From: Pseudanabaena sp. Salubria-1
Lineage (GTDB): Bacteria > Cyanobacteriota > Cyanobacteriia > Pseudanabaenales > Pseudanabaenaceae
Direction of reading: 5' to 3'
Assembly (NCBI GenBank): GCA_023336205.1
Contig: JALQCR010000032.1
Span: 1-64,000 of the forward strand
Length of the DNA stretch: 64,000 nucleotides
The notes beneath the pieces are model-generated. The model did not search any database, was not told the DNA's origin, and saw nothing but the letters and a program-made list of their open reading frames with translations. Made by a program: the position numbers and the translations under genes. Shown here piece after piece: positions 25,899 to 35,502 of the stretch. How positions within the stretch are numbered: position 1 is the first letter of the stretch; the number at the start of each line of letters is the position of its first letter.

Positions 25899-26775
25899 TG
25901 CTATAGGTGTTAAGCTGAGAATCGGTTTTCAAAAATCGGCAACGGTTCTTTTCTCCTTGAAAGGTAAAGGAACTTTGGAAACGGTTTTTAAAGCCGCCGA
26001 TGGAACCGTTACTTGGTCAGAGTTTCCTGCGGGTTTACCAATGGTTGAAGCGTTGAATGCTGGAGCGATCGATGTTGCCTATGTTGGTGAAGCGCCGCCT
26101 GTATTCGCCCAAGCAGCTAAGGGTTCCATTGTGCGCTATATTGCCTACGATCCTTACGGTGTCGAAGCTGAAGGGATTGTCGTTCATAAGGATTCGCCTA
26201 TTCAGACCCTTGCTGATCTTAAGGGCAAAAAGCTTGCTGTACAGAAAGGATCTAATGCTCACTATCTATCAGTAAAGGCGATCGAATCCTCAGGTTTACA
26301 AGTTAGTGATGTAGAAATTTCCTTTGTAAAACCCTCCGATGGTCGTGCCGCTTTTGAGAAAAAGAATATTGATGCTTGGGCAGTGTGGGACCCTTTTCTT
26401 GCGGCTGTGGAAGTAGACGCAGGAGCAAGAATTCTTACCAGTGCTAAAGGACTAGCCCCCAATCGTGGTTACTATTTGGCTTCTAAGGAATTCATTGAGA
26501 AGAATCCTGAAGCTCTCAAGAAGTTCCTAGACGAACTCAAGAAAGAGAGTGAATATGTCAAGAAAAATCCCGCAGAAGTCGCTAAATTCCTTTCTCCTGC
26601 TCTTGGTGTTGATGCTGCGATTCTTGAAAAGGCAGAAAAACGCCGTGATTACGCCATCTTACCTCTCACTGAAGAAGTGATTGCCAAACAGCAGGATATC
26701 GCTGATACCTTCACCAGACTCAAGCTGATTCCTCAGCCCATCGTTGTGAAGGAAGCAGTTTGGGACTGGAAGTAA
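25899..26775 (+). pseudogene. sulfonate-binding SsuA-like protein, signal peptide lost
   Basis: The frame is open from the inverted repeat end and reads VKLRIGFQKSATVLF, then GTLETVF and VTWSEFPAGLPMVEALNAGA then IDVAYVGEAPPVFAQAAKG. These are the diagnostic segments of aliphatic-sulfonate periplasmic binding proteins. Later AWAVWDPFLAAVE matches too. The first coding bases adjoin the fold-back element at 25898, so the signal peptide and start are gone; TTG 25957 is the first start-like codon. Without export it could not serve a transporter. Two intact homologues lie at 33474 and 37153. Confidence 0.8.
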
Positions 26776-26822
26776 GACTTATTCTTTGTTTCTTTCGCAA
26801 GATGCTAAAGATCCCCCTCAAT

Positions 26823-26871
26823 CCCCCTTGTAAAGGGGGAAGAAGATTATATTCTCCCCCCTTTACAAGGG
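26823..26871. repeat. CCCCCTTGTAAAGGGGG-type dispersed palindromes
   Basis: Two inverted copies of the common cyanobacterial word CCCCCTTxTAAAGGGGG lie here. The second was split by the ISAs1-type element and continues at 28098. A third copy is at 34577-34593. Confidence 0.8.
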
Positions 26872-28097
26872 CAGGGCTGTTTCAAGAACGGGTAAGTAAT
26901 CGAGAGAAATAGACAGTAGTCATAAATAAAGTATTTAAGCGATAATTTTAGCCAATAGTGCAGAAGGTTGACAAAAATGAGTAAAAGTATAATTGATCAT
27001 CTCAAAGAAGTGCCAGATCCACGCGGAGCGCAAGGGAGCCGAGACGATTTATGGCAAATTCTACTAATTATCATAATGGGAATTATGAGTGGTCACAAAG
27101 ATTATCGACCCTTAGAGAGATTTGTGGAGAGACATCGGCGCACCCTGATCAAACTACTAGCCCTGAAACACGGAACAGTACCGTCATATTCCACACTGAG
27201 ACGAATGATGATCGATGTAGACTATGCCAAGCTTAACAGTGCGTTTAATAACTGGGCGCAAGAACAGCCACGACCAAGAGGCGCAGCAATCGCAGGCGAT
27301 GGCAAAAGTCTGCGAAATACTGTGAGTAACGGTGACAATGACAAACAAAACTTTATTAGCATGGTGTCGCTATTCTCGCAGGAGCAAGGCGTAGTCGTCG
27401 CAACCGCAATCATGGAGAATAAGAAAGAAAGTGAAATCTGTGTGATACAACAATTGTTGTCACAGCTTAACTTGGAAAATCATGTGTTTACGATGGATGC
27501 TTTACATTGCCAAAAGAAGACGGTTGAGGCGATTGTTGAAAGCAACAATGACTACATCATCAAAGTAAAAAAAAATCAACCAAAACTGCAAGAAGCAATA
27601 AAAGTGCAGACTGACGAAGAAACAGCTATTCAAGTCAAGGTTGAGGACGAGCTATCAAAAGGACGCAAAGTGCAGAGATTAGTGGAAGTATTTGCACCAC
27701 CCCAAAATATTGATTCTAAGTGGAAAGGTGTAGGGTCAGTAATCAGGGTAACGCGTTCAGGCGAACGCGATGGTGAGTCCTACAGCACATTGAGTTACTA
27801 TCTCAGTTCTTTGCCTCCAAAATCTAAACGAATTGCCAAAGTGATTCGGGGACATTGGCAGGTCGAAAATCGCCTGCATTGGGTAAAAGATGTCATATTC
27901 GATGAAGATAAGAGTCCCCAAAAAGCAGGGAATGCACCGATTAATCTGTCAATCATGAAGACTTGGGTACTCTCTGTATTTAGGCTTCATGGTTTTGACT
28001 CAATAAAAGGTGCAATCGACCAATTTTCTGGCAATCTACCTACTATGTGGTCTTTACTCATTTAGGCGTTCTCTTACCCTTTCTTGAAACAGCCCTG
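26872..28097 (+). mobile_element. ISAs1-family element, 1226 bp
   Basis: The ends CAGGGCTGTTTCAAGAA and TTCTTGAAACAGCCCTG are inverted repeats. The flanks share CCTTTACAAGGG, which is either the target duplication or part of the palindromic target. It holds one transposase gene. It separates the broken sulfonate-binding gene from the flavoprotein gene. Confidence 0.88.
26968..28065 (+). CDS. ISAs1-family transposase
   Basis: A 365-residue transposase beginning near SIIDHLKEVPDPRGAQGSRD, the typical ISAs1 opening, with AAIAGDGKSLRNTV (first Asp), VFTMDALHCQKKTVEAIV (second) and GHWQVENRLHWVKDVIFDED (Glu helix). These are the conserved ISAs1 signatures. Length and frame are intact. Confidence 0.95.
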   Translation: MTKMSKSIIDHLKEVPDPRGAQGSRDDLWQILLIIIMGIMSGHKDYRPLERFVERHRRTLIKLLALKHGTVPSYSTLRRMMIDVDYAKLNSAFNNWAQEQPRPRGAAIAGDGKSLRNTVSNGDNDKQNFISMVSLFSQEQGVVVATAIMENKKESEICVIQQLLSQLNLENHVFTMDALHCQKKTVEAIVESNNDYIIKVKKNQPKLQEAIKVQTDEETAIQVKVEDELSKGRKVQRLVEVFAPPQNIDSKWKGVGSVIRVTRSGERDGESYSTLSYYLSSLPPKSKRIAKVIRGHWQVENRLHWVKDVIFDEDKSPQKAGNAPINLSIMKTWVLSVFRLHGFDSIKGAIDQFSGNLPTMWSLLI

Positions 28098-29840
28098 CCT
28101 TTACAAGGGGGGCTGGGGGGATCGCAAACCTAAATCGATCAATTCCCAATTCGCAATTACCATGACTATTTCTGATCTCAATATCAAAACTCAACGCCTC
28201 ATCACCGATGTCCTTGTCATTGGTGGCGGTACGGCTGGTACTATGGCAGGAATTAAGGCAAAACAAGCAAATCCCGATCGCGATGTCTTGATTCTCGAAA
28301 AAGCAAATATCCGTCGTAGTGGGGCGATCGCGATGGGGATGGATGGGGTCAATACGGCAGTCATCCCTGGAAATTCTACGCCAGAGCAGTATGTGCGTGA
28401 AGTGACATTAGCTAATGATGGCATTGTGGAACAGAAAACGGTTTATCAGACGGGTAAACTGGGTTTTGATGTGATCAAGGAATTGGAAAGTTGGGGTGTG
28501 AAATTCCAAAAGGATGCTCAAGGAGAATACGACCTCAAGCAGGTGCATCGCATCGGTAAATATGTGTTACCTATGCCTGAAGGGAAAGATCTAAAAACAA
28601 TTTTGGCGCGGCAAGTGAAGCGTCATAAGGTGCGGGTCACTAATCGCGTAATGGCAACGCGGGTCTTAGTAAAAAATGGTCGTGCGATCGGGGCGGTTGG
28701 TTTTGATGTGCGTAGTGGCGATTTTGTCGTCATTCAAGCAAAAGCGGTCATTCTCTGTACTGGTGCATCAGGACGTTTAGGACTACCCGCATCAGGCTAT
28801 CTCTACGGAACCTACGAAAATCCCACCAATGCAGGTGATGGCTACTCAATGGCATACCACGCAGGTGCGGAACTCTCGAATATTGAATGTTTCCAAATCA
28901 ATCCTCTAATCAAGGATTACAATGGTCCCGCCTGCGCCTATGTAGCAGGACCTTTTGGCGCACATACGGTGAATGCGGAAGGACATCGCTTCATTAATTG
29001 TGACTATTGGAGTGGTCAGATGATGCTAGAGGTCTGGAAAGAACTGAACTCTGGCAAAGGACCTGTACAGCTAAAAATGACTCACCTTGATCCTGATACG
29101 ATTTCGGAAATTGAATCGATCATGTGGTCTAATGAGTGTCCTAGTCGTGAGCGATTCCATGCTGGACGGGGTGAGGACTATCGCACTCATGGCGTGGAAA
29201 TGAACATTTCCGAAATTGGATTATGTAGCGGTCACAGTGCTTCGGGAGTTTGGGTGAATGAACGTGCTGAAACTACGGTGGCTGGACTATACGCGGCGGG
29301 TGATATGGCGAGTGTGCCACACAATTACATGATTGGTGCGTTTGTATTTGGCAGAATCGCAGGGATTGAGGGGATGAAGTATAGCGAGGATCTGGAACAT
29401 ATTGAGCCAAATTCAGAATTTCTAGAAGCAGAAAAGGCAAGAATTTATGCACCGTTAACGCGACCTAATGGAGTTCCGCATACGCAAGTGGAATACAAAT
29501 TACGCCGTTTGGTGAATGACTATCTGCAACCACCGAAGTCTACAAATAAGATGGAGATCGGCTTGGGGCTATTCGATCGCTATCAAGAAACCCTCGATAT
29601 TATGGGCGCTCAAGATCCCCATGAATTAATGCGGTGTATGGAGGTACATTTCATCCGCGATTGTGCAGAAATGGCGGCAAGGGCTTCGCTATTCCGTAAG
29701 GAAACAAGATGGGGACTTTATCATTATCGGTTAGATTATCCAGAAAAGAATAATGATGAGTGGTTCTGTCATGTCAATTTGAAGAAGGATGAATTGGGAC
29801 AAATGACTCTCTTTAAACGCGAGGTTTCTCCTTACATCAT

Positions 29841-30927
29841 CGCCAATTCAAGGATGAAATGCAACACCTAGAGATCTTTGCGTAAAGGGACTCATAAGGA
29901 TATTCTGATATTAATCACAATAATTAGGATACCCTCATGAGCTTTGTCCATCTTACCACCACAGAAAGAAGTGAACTGTATAAACTAAGAGTAATTGAGC
30001 AATTATCTGTATCAGAGATAGGTCGTCGCTTGAAGCGAAACAAAAGTACGATTTCAAGAGAGTTATCGCGCAATACAGACGAGCGACAGATTGGCTATTT
30101 GCCAGATACTGCGGTTGCCCTGATGAAAGCAAGACGGAAACAAGCAAAGGTAAGATTTCAGAGCATCAGTGCTGAGACGATCGCCGAAGTCAAACAACGG
30201 TTAGAGCAACACCACAGCCCAGAGCAACTAGCAGGGAGAATGGAAAGGGAGGGGCTAGGTAAAATCAGCTATGAGACGATTTATCTGATGATCTATGCAA
30301 ACCATCAAGAGATGGGAATATATCAACAATATCTGAGGCAGAAGCAAAAGCAACGAAGGCGCAAAGGTCGCCATCAGAAGCGAGGTGGCATTCCCAATAG
30401 GGTAGGGATAGAGAATCGACCGAAGATTGCAGATTTAAAAACAGAGATTGGACATTGGGAAAGTGATACGGTAATCGGGTGCAACCACACAGGTATCGTA
30501 GTTACGCATGTTGATAAAGCATCGAAGTATTTACTTGCTGGACTAGCTAAGAACAAGACGATGGATGAGATAAACAGAGTGACATTCAATCTATTTGAGC
30601 CTATAGAATCAACATCTCGAAAGACAATGACCTTTGATAATGGAAGAGAATTCTGTGGGCATGAGAAGCTATCTGAAAGATTGAAACTAGAGACCTTCTT
30701 TGCGAATCCATATCATTCATGGGAACGTGGATTGAATGAACACACCAATGGATTAATTAGAGAGTTCTATCCCAAAAGTACAAACTTTAAAATCGTGAAA
30801 GAAGAGGACTTTCAGAAGGCAGTGAATTTGATCAATCACAGACCCAGAAAATCACTTGACTATCGTACTCCTTACGAAGTATTCTTTGCTTCATCAGAAC
30901 CCGTTGCATTTCATCCTTGAATTGGCG
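29841..30927 (+). mobile_element. IS30-family element, 1087 bp
   Basis: The ends CGCCAATTCAAGG and CCTTGAATTGGCG, extended inward by ATGAAATGCAAC, are inverted repeats. The target duplication is CAT. It interrupts the final codons of the flavoprotein gene. Relics of the same element's right end lie at 12462-12541 and 49806-49935. Confidence 0.93.
29937..30920 (+). CDS. IS30-family transposase
   Basis: A 327-residue transposase. The N-terminal helix-turn-helix is HLTTTERSELYKLRVIEQLS and GRRLKRNKSTISRELSRNT, the IS30 hallmark. The catalytic domain has GHWESDTVIGCNHTG (first Asp), TMTFDNGREFCGHEKL (second) and NPYHSWERGLNEHTNGLIRE (Glu). The end SLDYRTPYEVFFASSEPVAF is the standard tail. It is intact. 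Confidence 0.96.
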   Translation: MSFVHLTTTERSELYKLRVIEQLSVSEIGRRLKRNKSTISRELSRNTDERQIGYLPDTAVALMKARRKQAKVRFQSISAETIAEVKQRLEQHHSPEQLAGRMEREGLGKISYETIYLMIYANHQEMGIYQQYLRQKQKQRRRKGRHQKRGGIPNRVGIENRPKIADLKTEIGHWESDTVIGCNHTGIVVTHVDKASKYLLAGLAKNKTMDEINRVTFNLFEPIESTSRKTMTFDNGREFCGHEKLSERLKLETFFANPYHSWERGLNEHTNGLIREFYPKSTNFKIVKEEDFQKAVNLINHRPRKSLDYRTPYEVFFASSEPVAFHP

Positions 30928-30975
30928 CATTCCTGTTGATGTGCGTCAAGAAGTTTATGATGTCGCAGTTCGATA

Positions 30976-31014
30976 AATACTCAAGGGTAGCGCGAAGCGC
31001 TGCCCTTGAGTATT
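30976..31014. terminator. strong hairpin after the flavoprotein gene
   Basis: The arms AATACTCAAGGGTAGCGC and GCGCTGCCCTTGAGTATT pair around a GAA loop with one mismatch. The GCG-GAA-GCGC core recurs in the hairpin at 37102-37132. There is no U-run, so it may stabilise or process mRNA between flavoprotein and ferredoxin genes instead of ending it. Confidence 0.7.
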
Positions 31015-31036
31015 CACTAATTATTATTTTAAAACT

Positions 31037-31264
31037 ATGGCTTTAATTAAACAACGTATTGATGTTCCTGTAATTGTCGATGAATCGAAATGTTTAGAAA
31101 AATGTGTCGCTTGCATTGAAGTTTGTCCCCTTGATGTATTAGCTAAGAACCCCGAAACAGGCAAAGCATATATGAAATATGACGAGTGCTGGTTCTGCTT
31201 GCCCTGCGAGAAAGAATGCCCGACGGGTGCGATTACGGTACAGATTCCGTTTTTATTGAGATAG
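31037..31264 (+). CDS. two-cluster 4Fe-4S ferredoxin, AprB-like
   Basis: A 75-residue ferredoxin. CLEKCVACIEVCPLDVL and CWFCLPCEKECPTGAI provide two four-cysteine motifs. Each is closed by Cys-Pro, as expected for two 4Fe-4S clusters. Adenylylsulfate reductase beta subunits and related small ferredoxins have this form and transfer electrons to the flavoprotein encoded next to them. It starts 61 bases after the flavoprotein's native stop and is followed six bases later by the HEAT-repeat gene. Confidence 0.9.
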   Translation: MALIKQRIDVPVIVDESKCLEKCVACIEVCPLDVLAKNPETGKAYMKYDECWFCLPCEKECPTGAITVQIPFLLR

Positions 31265-31270
31265 AAAATC

Positions 31271-32263
31271 ATGTGTATTACCAACAATCCTGAATTACAA
31301 GAATGGATAGAATTATTACAGTCAGACGATCTGAGCGATCGCCTAGTTGCCATTAAAAGTTTGCAACATCTTGGCGATGAAGCTGCCCTTGATGTGGTGG
31401 TAATCGCCCTCAATGACGAAAGTCCTGCTGTTCAAAAAATAGCGATCGCCACGCTCTGGGAATTCGCTAATCCCAAAGTAATTCCTAACCTGATTCCTAG
31501 TCTTGGCTCACCTGAAGCAGAAATTCGAGAAGTAGCTTTATCAACTTTAGGTGAATTAGTTTCGCAAGATTCTCTTTTACTATTGCTAGATGCCTTACAC
31601 CAAGACAATCTCGATCTTCAGCGAAACATTTTAATCTTATTACGCAAAATCCATGACGCGCAATCTTTACCCTATTTATTGCCGTTCCTAGAGTCAGAAC
31701 ATCCTGAATTAAGGGAAGCAGCAATTACCACTTTGCGTTATCTCAATCAAGTCAAAACTAGTCCCACAGCTTTATCACTGCTGCAAGATCCCGTTGATTT
31801 TGTGCGGCGTGAAGCTGCCCTGACTTTAGGACATCTCGCTGATGCAGAAGTGATTCCTAGCTTGAGTAAAGCTTTAAGGAAAGATCCTGATTGGCAAGTA
31901 AGGCGGAACGCTGCGAAAGCTTTGATGGTTCACGCTGCTGGCATGGCAATTCCTGTACTGATCGAGGCAATCGCGGATGAGCATTGGCAAGTCAGACGCT
32001 TTGCGGCTCAGGCTTTGCAGAAGATTTTCCAGAATACTAAAAACGAAGATGCTATCCCTGCTTTGGTAAATGCGCTTGCTGATGAATATGCGGATGTGCG
32101 TAAAGATGTAGCGATCGCACTAGGAAATCTCGGTAGTGAATTAGCAATCTCTTCTTTGCAACAATCTCTAGACGATCCTGATCGTGAAGTTAGCATTCAA
32201 GCTGAGAGAGCAATTCAGCGTATTAAGGATTATTCATCAATAAGCGCTGGGCAAGCGTCATGA
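31271..32263 (+). CDS. HEAT-repeat protein (PBS-lyase-type repeats)
   Basis: A 330-residue protein made of about nine HEAT repeats of near 31 residues, such as VRREAALTLGHLADAEVIPS and VRRNAAKALMVHAAGMAIPV. Such repeats form a protein-binding solenoid. The first repeats begin near residue 17. The stop overlaps the next ATG (ATGA), and the gene lies between ferredoxin and Mrp-type ATPase genes, so it may be an assembly or scaffold factor for the iron-sulfur flavoenzyme. It is not a phycobilin lyase by context. Confidence 0.85.
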   Translation: MCITNNPELQEWIELLQSDDLSDRLVAIKSLQHLGDEAALDVVVIALNDESPAVQKIAIATLWEFANPKVIPNLIPSLGSPEAEIREVALSTLGELVSQDSLLLLLDALHQDNLDLQRNILILLRKIHDAQSLPYLLPFLESEHPELREAAITTLRYLNQVKTSPTALSLLQDPVDFVRREAALTLGHLADAEVIPSLSKALRKDPDWQVRRNAAKALMVHAAGMAIPVLIEAIADEHWQVRRFAAQALQKIFQNTKNEDAIPALVNALADEYADVRKDVAIALGNLGSELAISSLQQSLDDPDREVSIQAERAIQRIKDYSSISAGQAS

Positions 32264-33318
32264 TCGAAACATTACCTAACATCTCATCTACGGATTTAGC
32301 TGACCTTCGCAAAGTAGAGGTTACGAAATTACTGAAACAGGTATTTGTGCCGATTCTCAATAATGACATTGTGAGTTTAGGCATGGTTCGCAATTTGCGA
32401 ATTGTGGATGATTATGTCTATTTACGCCTTTATGTTGGTTCCCATCAACTTGAATTAAAAGATCAAGTAATCGAAATTCTCTCCAATTTGGGATGGTGTA
32501 AGAAAACCTATGTGGAATTCTGCACAATTCCCAAAGTTCGCACAACTTTAGCAGTTTCCAGTGGTAAAGGCGGCGTAGGTAAATCCACTGTTGCTGTCAA
32601 TCTAGCCGCCGCCCTCAGTCTTACAGGTGCAAAAATTGGTTTACTGGATGCTGATGTGTATGGTCCCAATGTGCCACAAATGTTGGGCTTAGGACATTCT
32701 GATATTCAAGTGATTGAAACTACTGATGGTCAGCGCTTTATTCCTTTAGAATCTCATGGCATCAAAGTGATGTCTGTCGGTTTATTGGCAGAACCTGATC
32801 ATCCTCTCGCTTGGCGCGGTCCAGTTCTCCACAAGATTATCACCCAATTTATTCATCAAGTGGAATGGGGAGAATTAGATTATCTACTCATCGATTTACC
32901 CCCCGGTACGGGTGACGCGCAGATCACAATCGTTCAAGAAAGCCCGATTTGTGGCGTAATCCTAGTGACGACACCGCAACAGGTAGCGATCGCTGATGTG
33001 CGCCGTAGCGTCTATATGTTCCGTCAGGTGGGTGTACCTGTATTAGGCATTGTCGAGAATATGAGCTATTTGCTTACGGAGGAGGGAAAAGATTCCCAAT
33101 TTATTTTCGGTAAAGGAGGTGGTCAGCAATTATCGACTGAATTACAAGCACCTTTGTTGGGACAGATTCCGATTCACGCCCGTATTTGTGAAGGTGGCGA
33201 TCGCGGTTTGCCTGTGACTTTAAGCGATCGCGATTTTCTCCCCAGTCAGGTTTTTGCTGAAATTGCGAAGACTCTGATAGCTACATTCACCAAACCCACA
33301 GTGTTAAACAGTGGCTAA
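32260..33318 (+). CDS. Mrp/NBP35-type Fe-S cluster carrier ATPase
   Basis: A 352-residue P-loop protein with an N-terminal DUF59 (MIP18-like) domain (about residues 10-90). VSSGKGGVGKSTVAVNLAAA follows, the deviant Walker A of the Mrp/MinD family, then LLDADVYGPNVPQMLG and DYLLIDLPPGTGDAQIT. The usual CxxC after ENMSY, which ligates Fe-S in Mrp/ApbC, is missing (ENMSYLLTEEGKDSQFIF); cyanobacterial Mrp proteins often lack it. It overlaps the HEAT gene by four bases. The likely role is cluster delivery to the ferredoxin/flavoprotein pair. Confidence 0.9.
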   Translation: MIETLPNISSTDLADLRKVEVTKLLKQVFVPILNNDIVSLGMVRNLRIVDDYVYLRLYVGSHQLELKDQVIEILSNLGWCKKTYVEFCTIPKVRTTLAVSSGKGGVGKSTVAVNLAAALSLTGAKIGLLDADVYGPNVPQMLGLGHSDIQVIETTDGQRFIPLESHGIKVMSVGLLAEPDHPLAWRGPVLHKIITQFIHQVEWGELDYLLIDLPPGTGDAQITIVQESPICGVILVTTPQQVAIADVRRSVYMFRQVGVPVLGIVENMSYLLTEEGKDSQFIFGKGGGQQLSTELQAPLLGQIPIHARICEGGDRGLPVTLSDRDFLPSQVFAEIAKTLIATFTKPTVLNSG

Positions 33319-33340
33319 ATTATCTACTTCAAGATTATTT

Positions 33341-33415
33341 GTAGGATGCATTAGTGCAACGTAACGCATCAACTGGTTAAAGACGATGGGTTACGCTGTC
33401 GCTAACCCATCCTAC
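33341..33415. repeat. REP-like inverted repeat
   Basis: GTAGGATGCATTAG at one end and AACCCATCCTAC at the other pair imperfectly, with GTAACGCATC and GGGTTACG motifs inside. This is the common cyanobacterial GTAGGATG...CATCCTAC intergenic repeat. Confidence 0.8.
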
Positions 33416-33473
33416 ATTTATCTTACCTAGCAAGGTTTAACACATTTCTGAACTAAATTGAGGAGTATAAATA

Positions 33474-34559
33474 ATGTCAAATAGAAGAAATCTAAATCGC
33501 AGAAAGAAATCAGGATTGCTCAGTCGTAAGCGATTCACGGGCTGGTTGCTGTCGTTTATGGCAGTTTTTGCAGTTTTCGTACTCAATAGTTGCAGCAATC
33601 CCCAACAGACTGCAACTCCTAGCGATCAACCCAATGCCACTAATCCCCCTGCCCAAGTCAGCAAACCTGCGGTAATCAAGCTGGACTATGCCTATTACAA
33701 TCCTGTTAGCTTAGTTCTCAAAGATAAAGGCTGGTTAGAAGAAGACCTCAGCAAAGATAATGTGAAAGTGGAATGGGTCTTAAGTCAAGGCAGTAACAAG
33801 GCTTTGGAATTTCTCAATGGAAGCAGTCTCGACTTCGGCTCTACGGCTGGGGCGGCGGCTTTGATTGGTAAAGCAAATGGCAACCCGATCAAGTCGATTT
33901 ATGTCTATTCCAAACCTGAATGGGCTGCCCTCGTAGTTGGTGCAAATTCTACAATTAAGACTGTGCCTGAACTCAAGGGTAAGAAAATCGCAGCAACTCG
34001 TGGAACTGATCCATTTATCTTCTTACTCCGAGCTTTGGATAAGTTTGGTCTAACTGATAAGGATGTGGAAATTGTGCCATTGCAGCACGCTGATGGTCGT
34101 GCTGCCCTTGAGAAAGGTGATGTTGATGCTTGGGCAGGACTCGATCCCCACATGGCAAAGTCGGAATTAGAACAAGGATCTAAGCTATTTTTCCGTGAAA
34201 CTTCCTTTAATAGCTATGGAGTGCTGAATGTACGCGAAGCCTTTGCTAAGCAATATCCTGAATATGTAACCAAGGTTTTACAGGCATACGAAAAAGGACG
34301 TGACTGGTCAATTAAGAATCCTGCGGAGTTGAAGCAAATCTTAATCAAGGCTTCTAAGTTAACAGATGCTGTTGCTGCTAAGCAATTGGAGCGGACTGAT
34401 CTCACTAATTCGGCGATCGGTGAAGATCAGAAAACTGTCATTTTAGCGGCGGGTGATGTTCTCAAAAAGAGTGGTGTGATTAAGGCAGACACTGATGTAG
34501 CTAAGGTTGTAGGTGATTTGATCGATCCACAATACTCGGCGAAGTTGTCGGCGAAGTAA
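33474..34559 (+). CDS. ssuA: sulfonate/nitrate-type ABC transporter binding lipoprotein
   Basis: A 361-residue lipoprotein. The N-terminus has a basic part, hydrophobic SFMAVFAVFVLNSC and a cysteine lipobox at about residue 40. The mature part has LDYAYYNPVSLVLKDKGWLE, VEWVLSQGSNKALEFLNGSS and VPELKGKKIAATRGTDPFIF, then DVDAWAGLDPHMAKSELEQG, the pattern of SsuA/TauA/NrtA-like binding proteins. Permease and ATPase genes follow on the same strand (77 and 14 bases), giving a complete transporter. The exact organosulfur ligand cannot be read from the sequence. Confidence 0.88.
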   Translation: MSNRRNLNRRKKSGLLSRKRFTGWLLSFMAVFAVFVLNSCSNPQQTATPSDQPNATNPPAQVSKPAVIKLDYAYYNPVSLVLKDKGWLEEDLSKDNVKVEWVLSQGSNKALEFLNGSSLDFGSTAGAAALIGKANGNPIKSIYVYSKPEWAALVVGANSTIKTVPELKGKKIAATRGTDPFIFLLRALDKFGLTDKDVEIVPLQHADGRAALEKGDVDAWAGLDPHMAKSELEQGSKLFFRETSFNSYGVLNVREAFAKQYPEYVTKVLQAYEKGRDWSIKNPAELKQILIKASKLTDAVAAKQLERTDLTNSAIGEDQKTVILAAGDVLKKSGVIKADTDVAKVVGDLIDPQYSAKLSAK

Positions 34560-34576
34560 AAAGAGATTCCCCCAAG

Positions 34577-34593
34577 CCCCCTTATAAAGGGGG
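34577..34593. repeat. CCCCCTTATAAAGGGGG palindrome
   Basis: A dispersed cyanobacterial palindrome in the gap between the binding-protein and permease genes. It could modulate read-through between the two. Confidence 0.8.
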
Positions 34594-34636
34594 AGGGAGG
34601 AGGATCAAAAAACTCAATCCATCAAGAGTAAATATT

Positions 34637-35488
34637 ATGAGTAGTTCTCCATTGAATAATCAAATAAATGAAGAATTTAGAGATAGGCGATCGCTTAATT
34701 TACTAATACAAATAGAGCGATCGCTGAACAAATTAGGCTGGTTTAAAGGCGCGATCGTGCCAATAATTCTCTTATTTATTTGGGAAATCGCTTCCAAAGC
34801 AGGATGGGTTGCCCCGAACCTCTTGCCTGCACCATCAACTGTATTAGGCACAATTAACGACTTAGGAAAATCTGGTGATCTTTGGAAACATATTGGGATT
34901 ACTGTTTATCGCGTGGCAGTTGGCTTTGTGATTGGTGTGGGTGTGGCGACAGTTTTAGGAGCCGTTACAGGCTATTCCAAAATTATCCATGACCTCATCG
35001 ATCCCTTGCTGCAATCGCTGCGGAGTATTCCCTCCCTTGCGTGGGTTCCCTTATTTCTATTGTGGATGGGAATTCAAGAAACACCAAGGATTGCACTAAT
35101 TGCGGTTGGCGTATTTTTTCCAGTTTATCTTAGCCTGATGAGCGGAATTCGTTCGGTCGATCGCAAATTAGTTGAGGTCGGCAAAATCTATCGCCTCACA
35201 GGATTGCAGCTAATTCAGCGCGTGTTTTTACCCGCCACAATTCCTGATTACATCGTGGGATTACGCAGTGGTTTGGGACTGGGTTGGATGTTTGTTGTGG
35301 CGGCGGAACTGACGGGTGCAAGCCAAGGCTTAGGTTATTTACTGGTGGATGGACAGACCACAGGACGACCAGAGCTAACGATCGCTAGTATTTTTCTGTT
35401 TGCATTATTGGGCAAGATCTCTGACAGTGCGATCGCCTTAGTATCGGGCAGATTTTTACATTGGCGCGATGCCTATACACCACATTAG
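34637..35488 (+). CDS. ssuC: sulfonate-type ABC transporter permease
   Basis: A 283-residue permease with about six transmembrane helices, including GAIVPIILLFIWEIAS and VAVGFVIGVGVATVLGAVTG. The cytoplasmic EAA loop, which docks the ATPase, shows as LVEVGKIYRLTGLQLIQRVF then LPATIPDYIVGLRSGLGLGW. This is the SsuC/TauC/NrtB permease group. The gene lies between binding-protein and ATPase genes. Confidence 0.92.
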   Translation: MSSSPLNNQINEEFRDRRSLNLLIQIERSLNKLGWFKGAIVPIILLFIWEIASKAGWVAPNLLPAPSTVLGTINDLGKSGDLWKHIGITVYRVAVGFVIGVGVATVLGAVTGYSKIIHDLIDPLLQSLRSIPSLAWVPLFLLWMGIQETPRIALIAVGVFFPVYLSLMSGIRSVDRKLVEVGKIYRLTGLQLIQRVFLPATIPDYIVGLRSGLGLGWMFVVAAELTGASQGLGYLLVDGQTTGRPELTIASIFLFALLGKISDSAIALVSGRFLHWRDAYTPH

Positions 35489-35502
35489 GGAGGCTATCTA
35501 AA

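Larger units (their letters stand above)
28162..30976 (+). pseudogene. AprA-like FAD-dependent oxidoreductase, split by IS30-type insertion
   Basis: The likely start is ATG 28162; an earlier open start (28084) lies inside the ISAs1 end. FAD-binding VIGGGTAGTMAGIKA near residue 17 and AGLYAAGDMASVPHNYM near 377 mark the fumarate reductase/adenylylsulfate reductase alpha family. The IS at 29841-30927 sits at CAT (29838-29840 and 30928-30930). Removing it restores SPYIIPVDVRQEVYDVAVR and a stop at 30976, giving 574 residues with no shift. As it stands, translation ends 10 codons into the IS (stop at 29871), so only the last 15 native residues are replaced. The core fold is complete and activity might survive. 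The ferredoxin next door is the probable electron partner. Confidence 0.85.
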
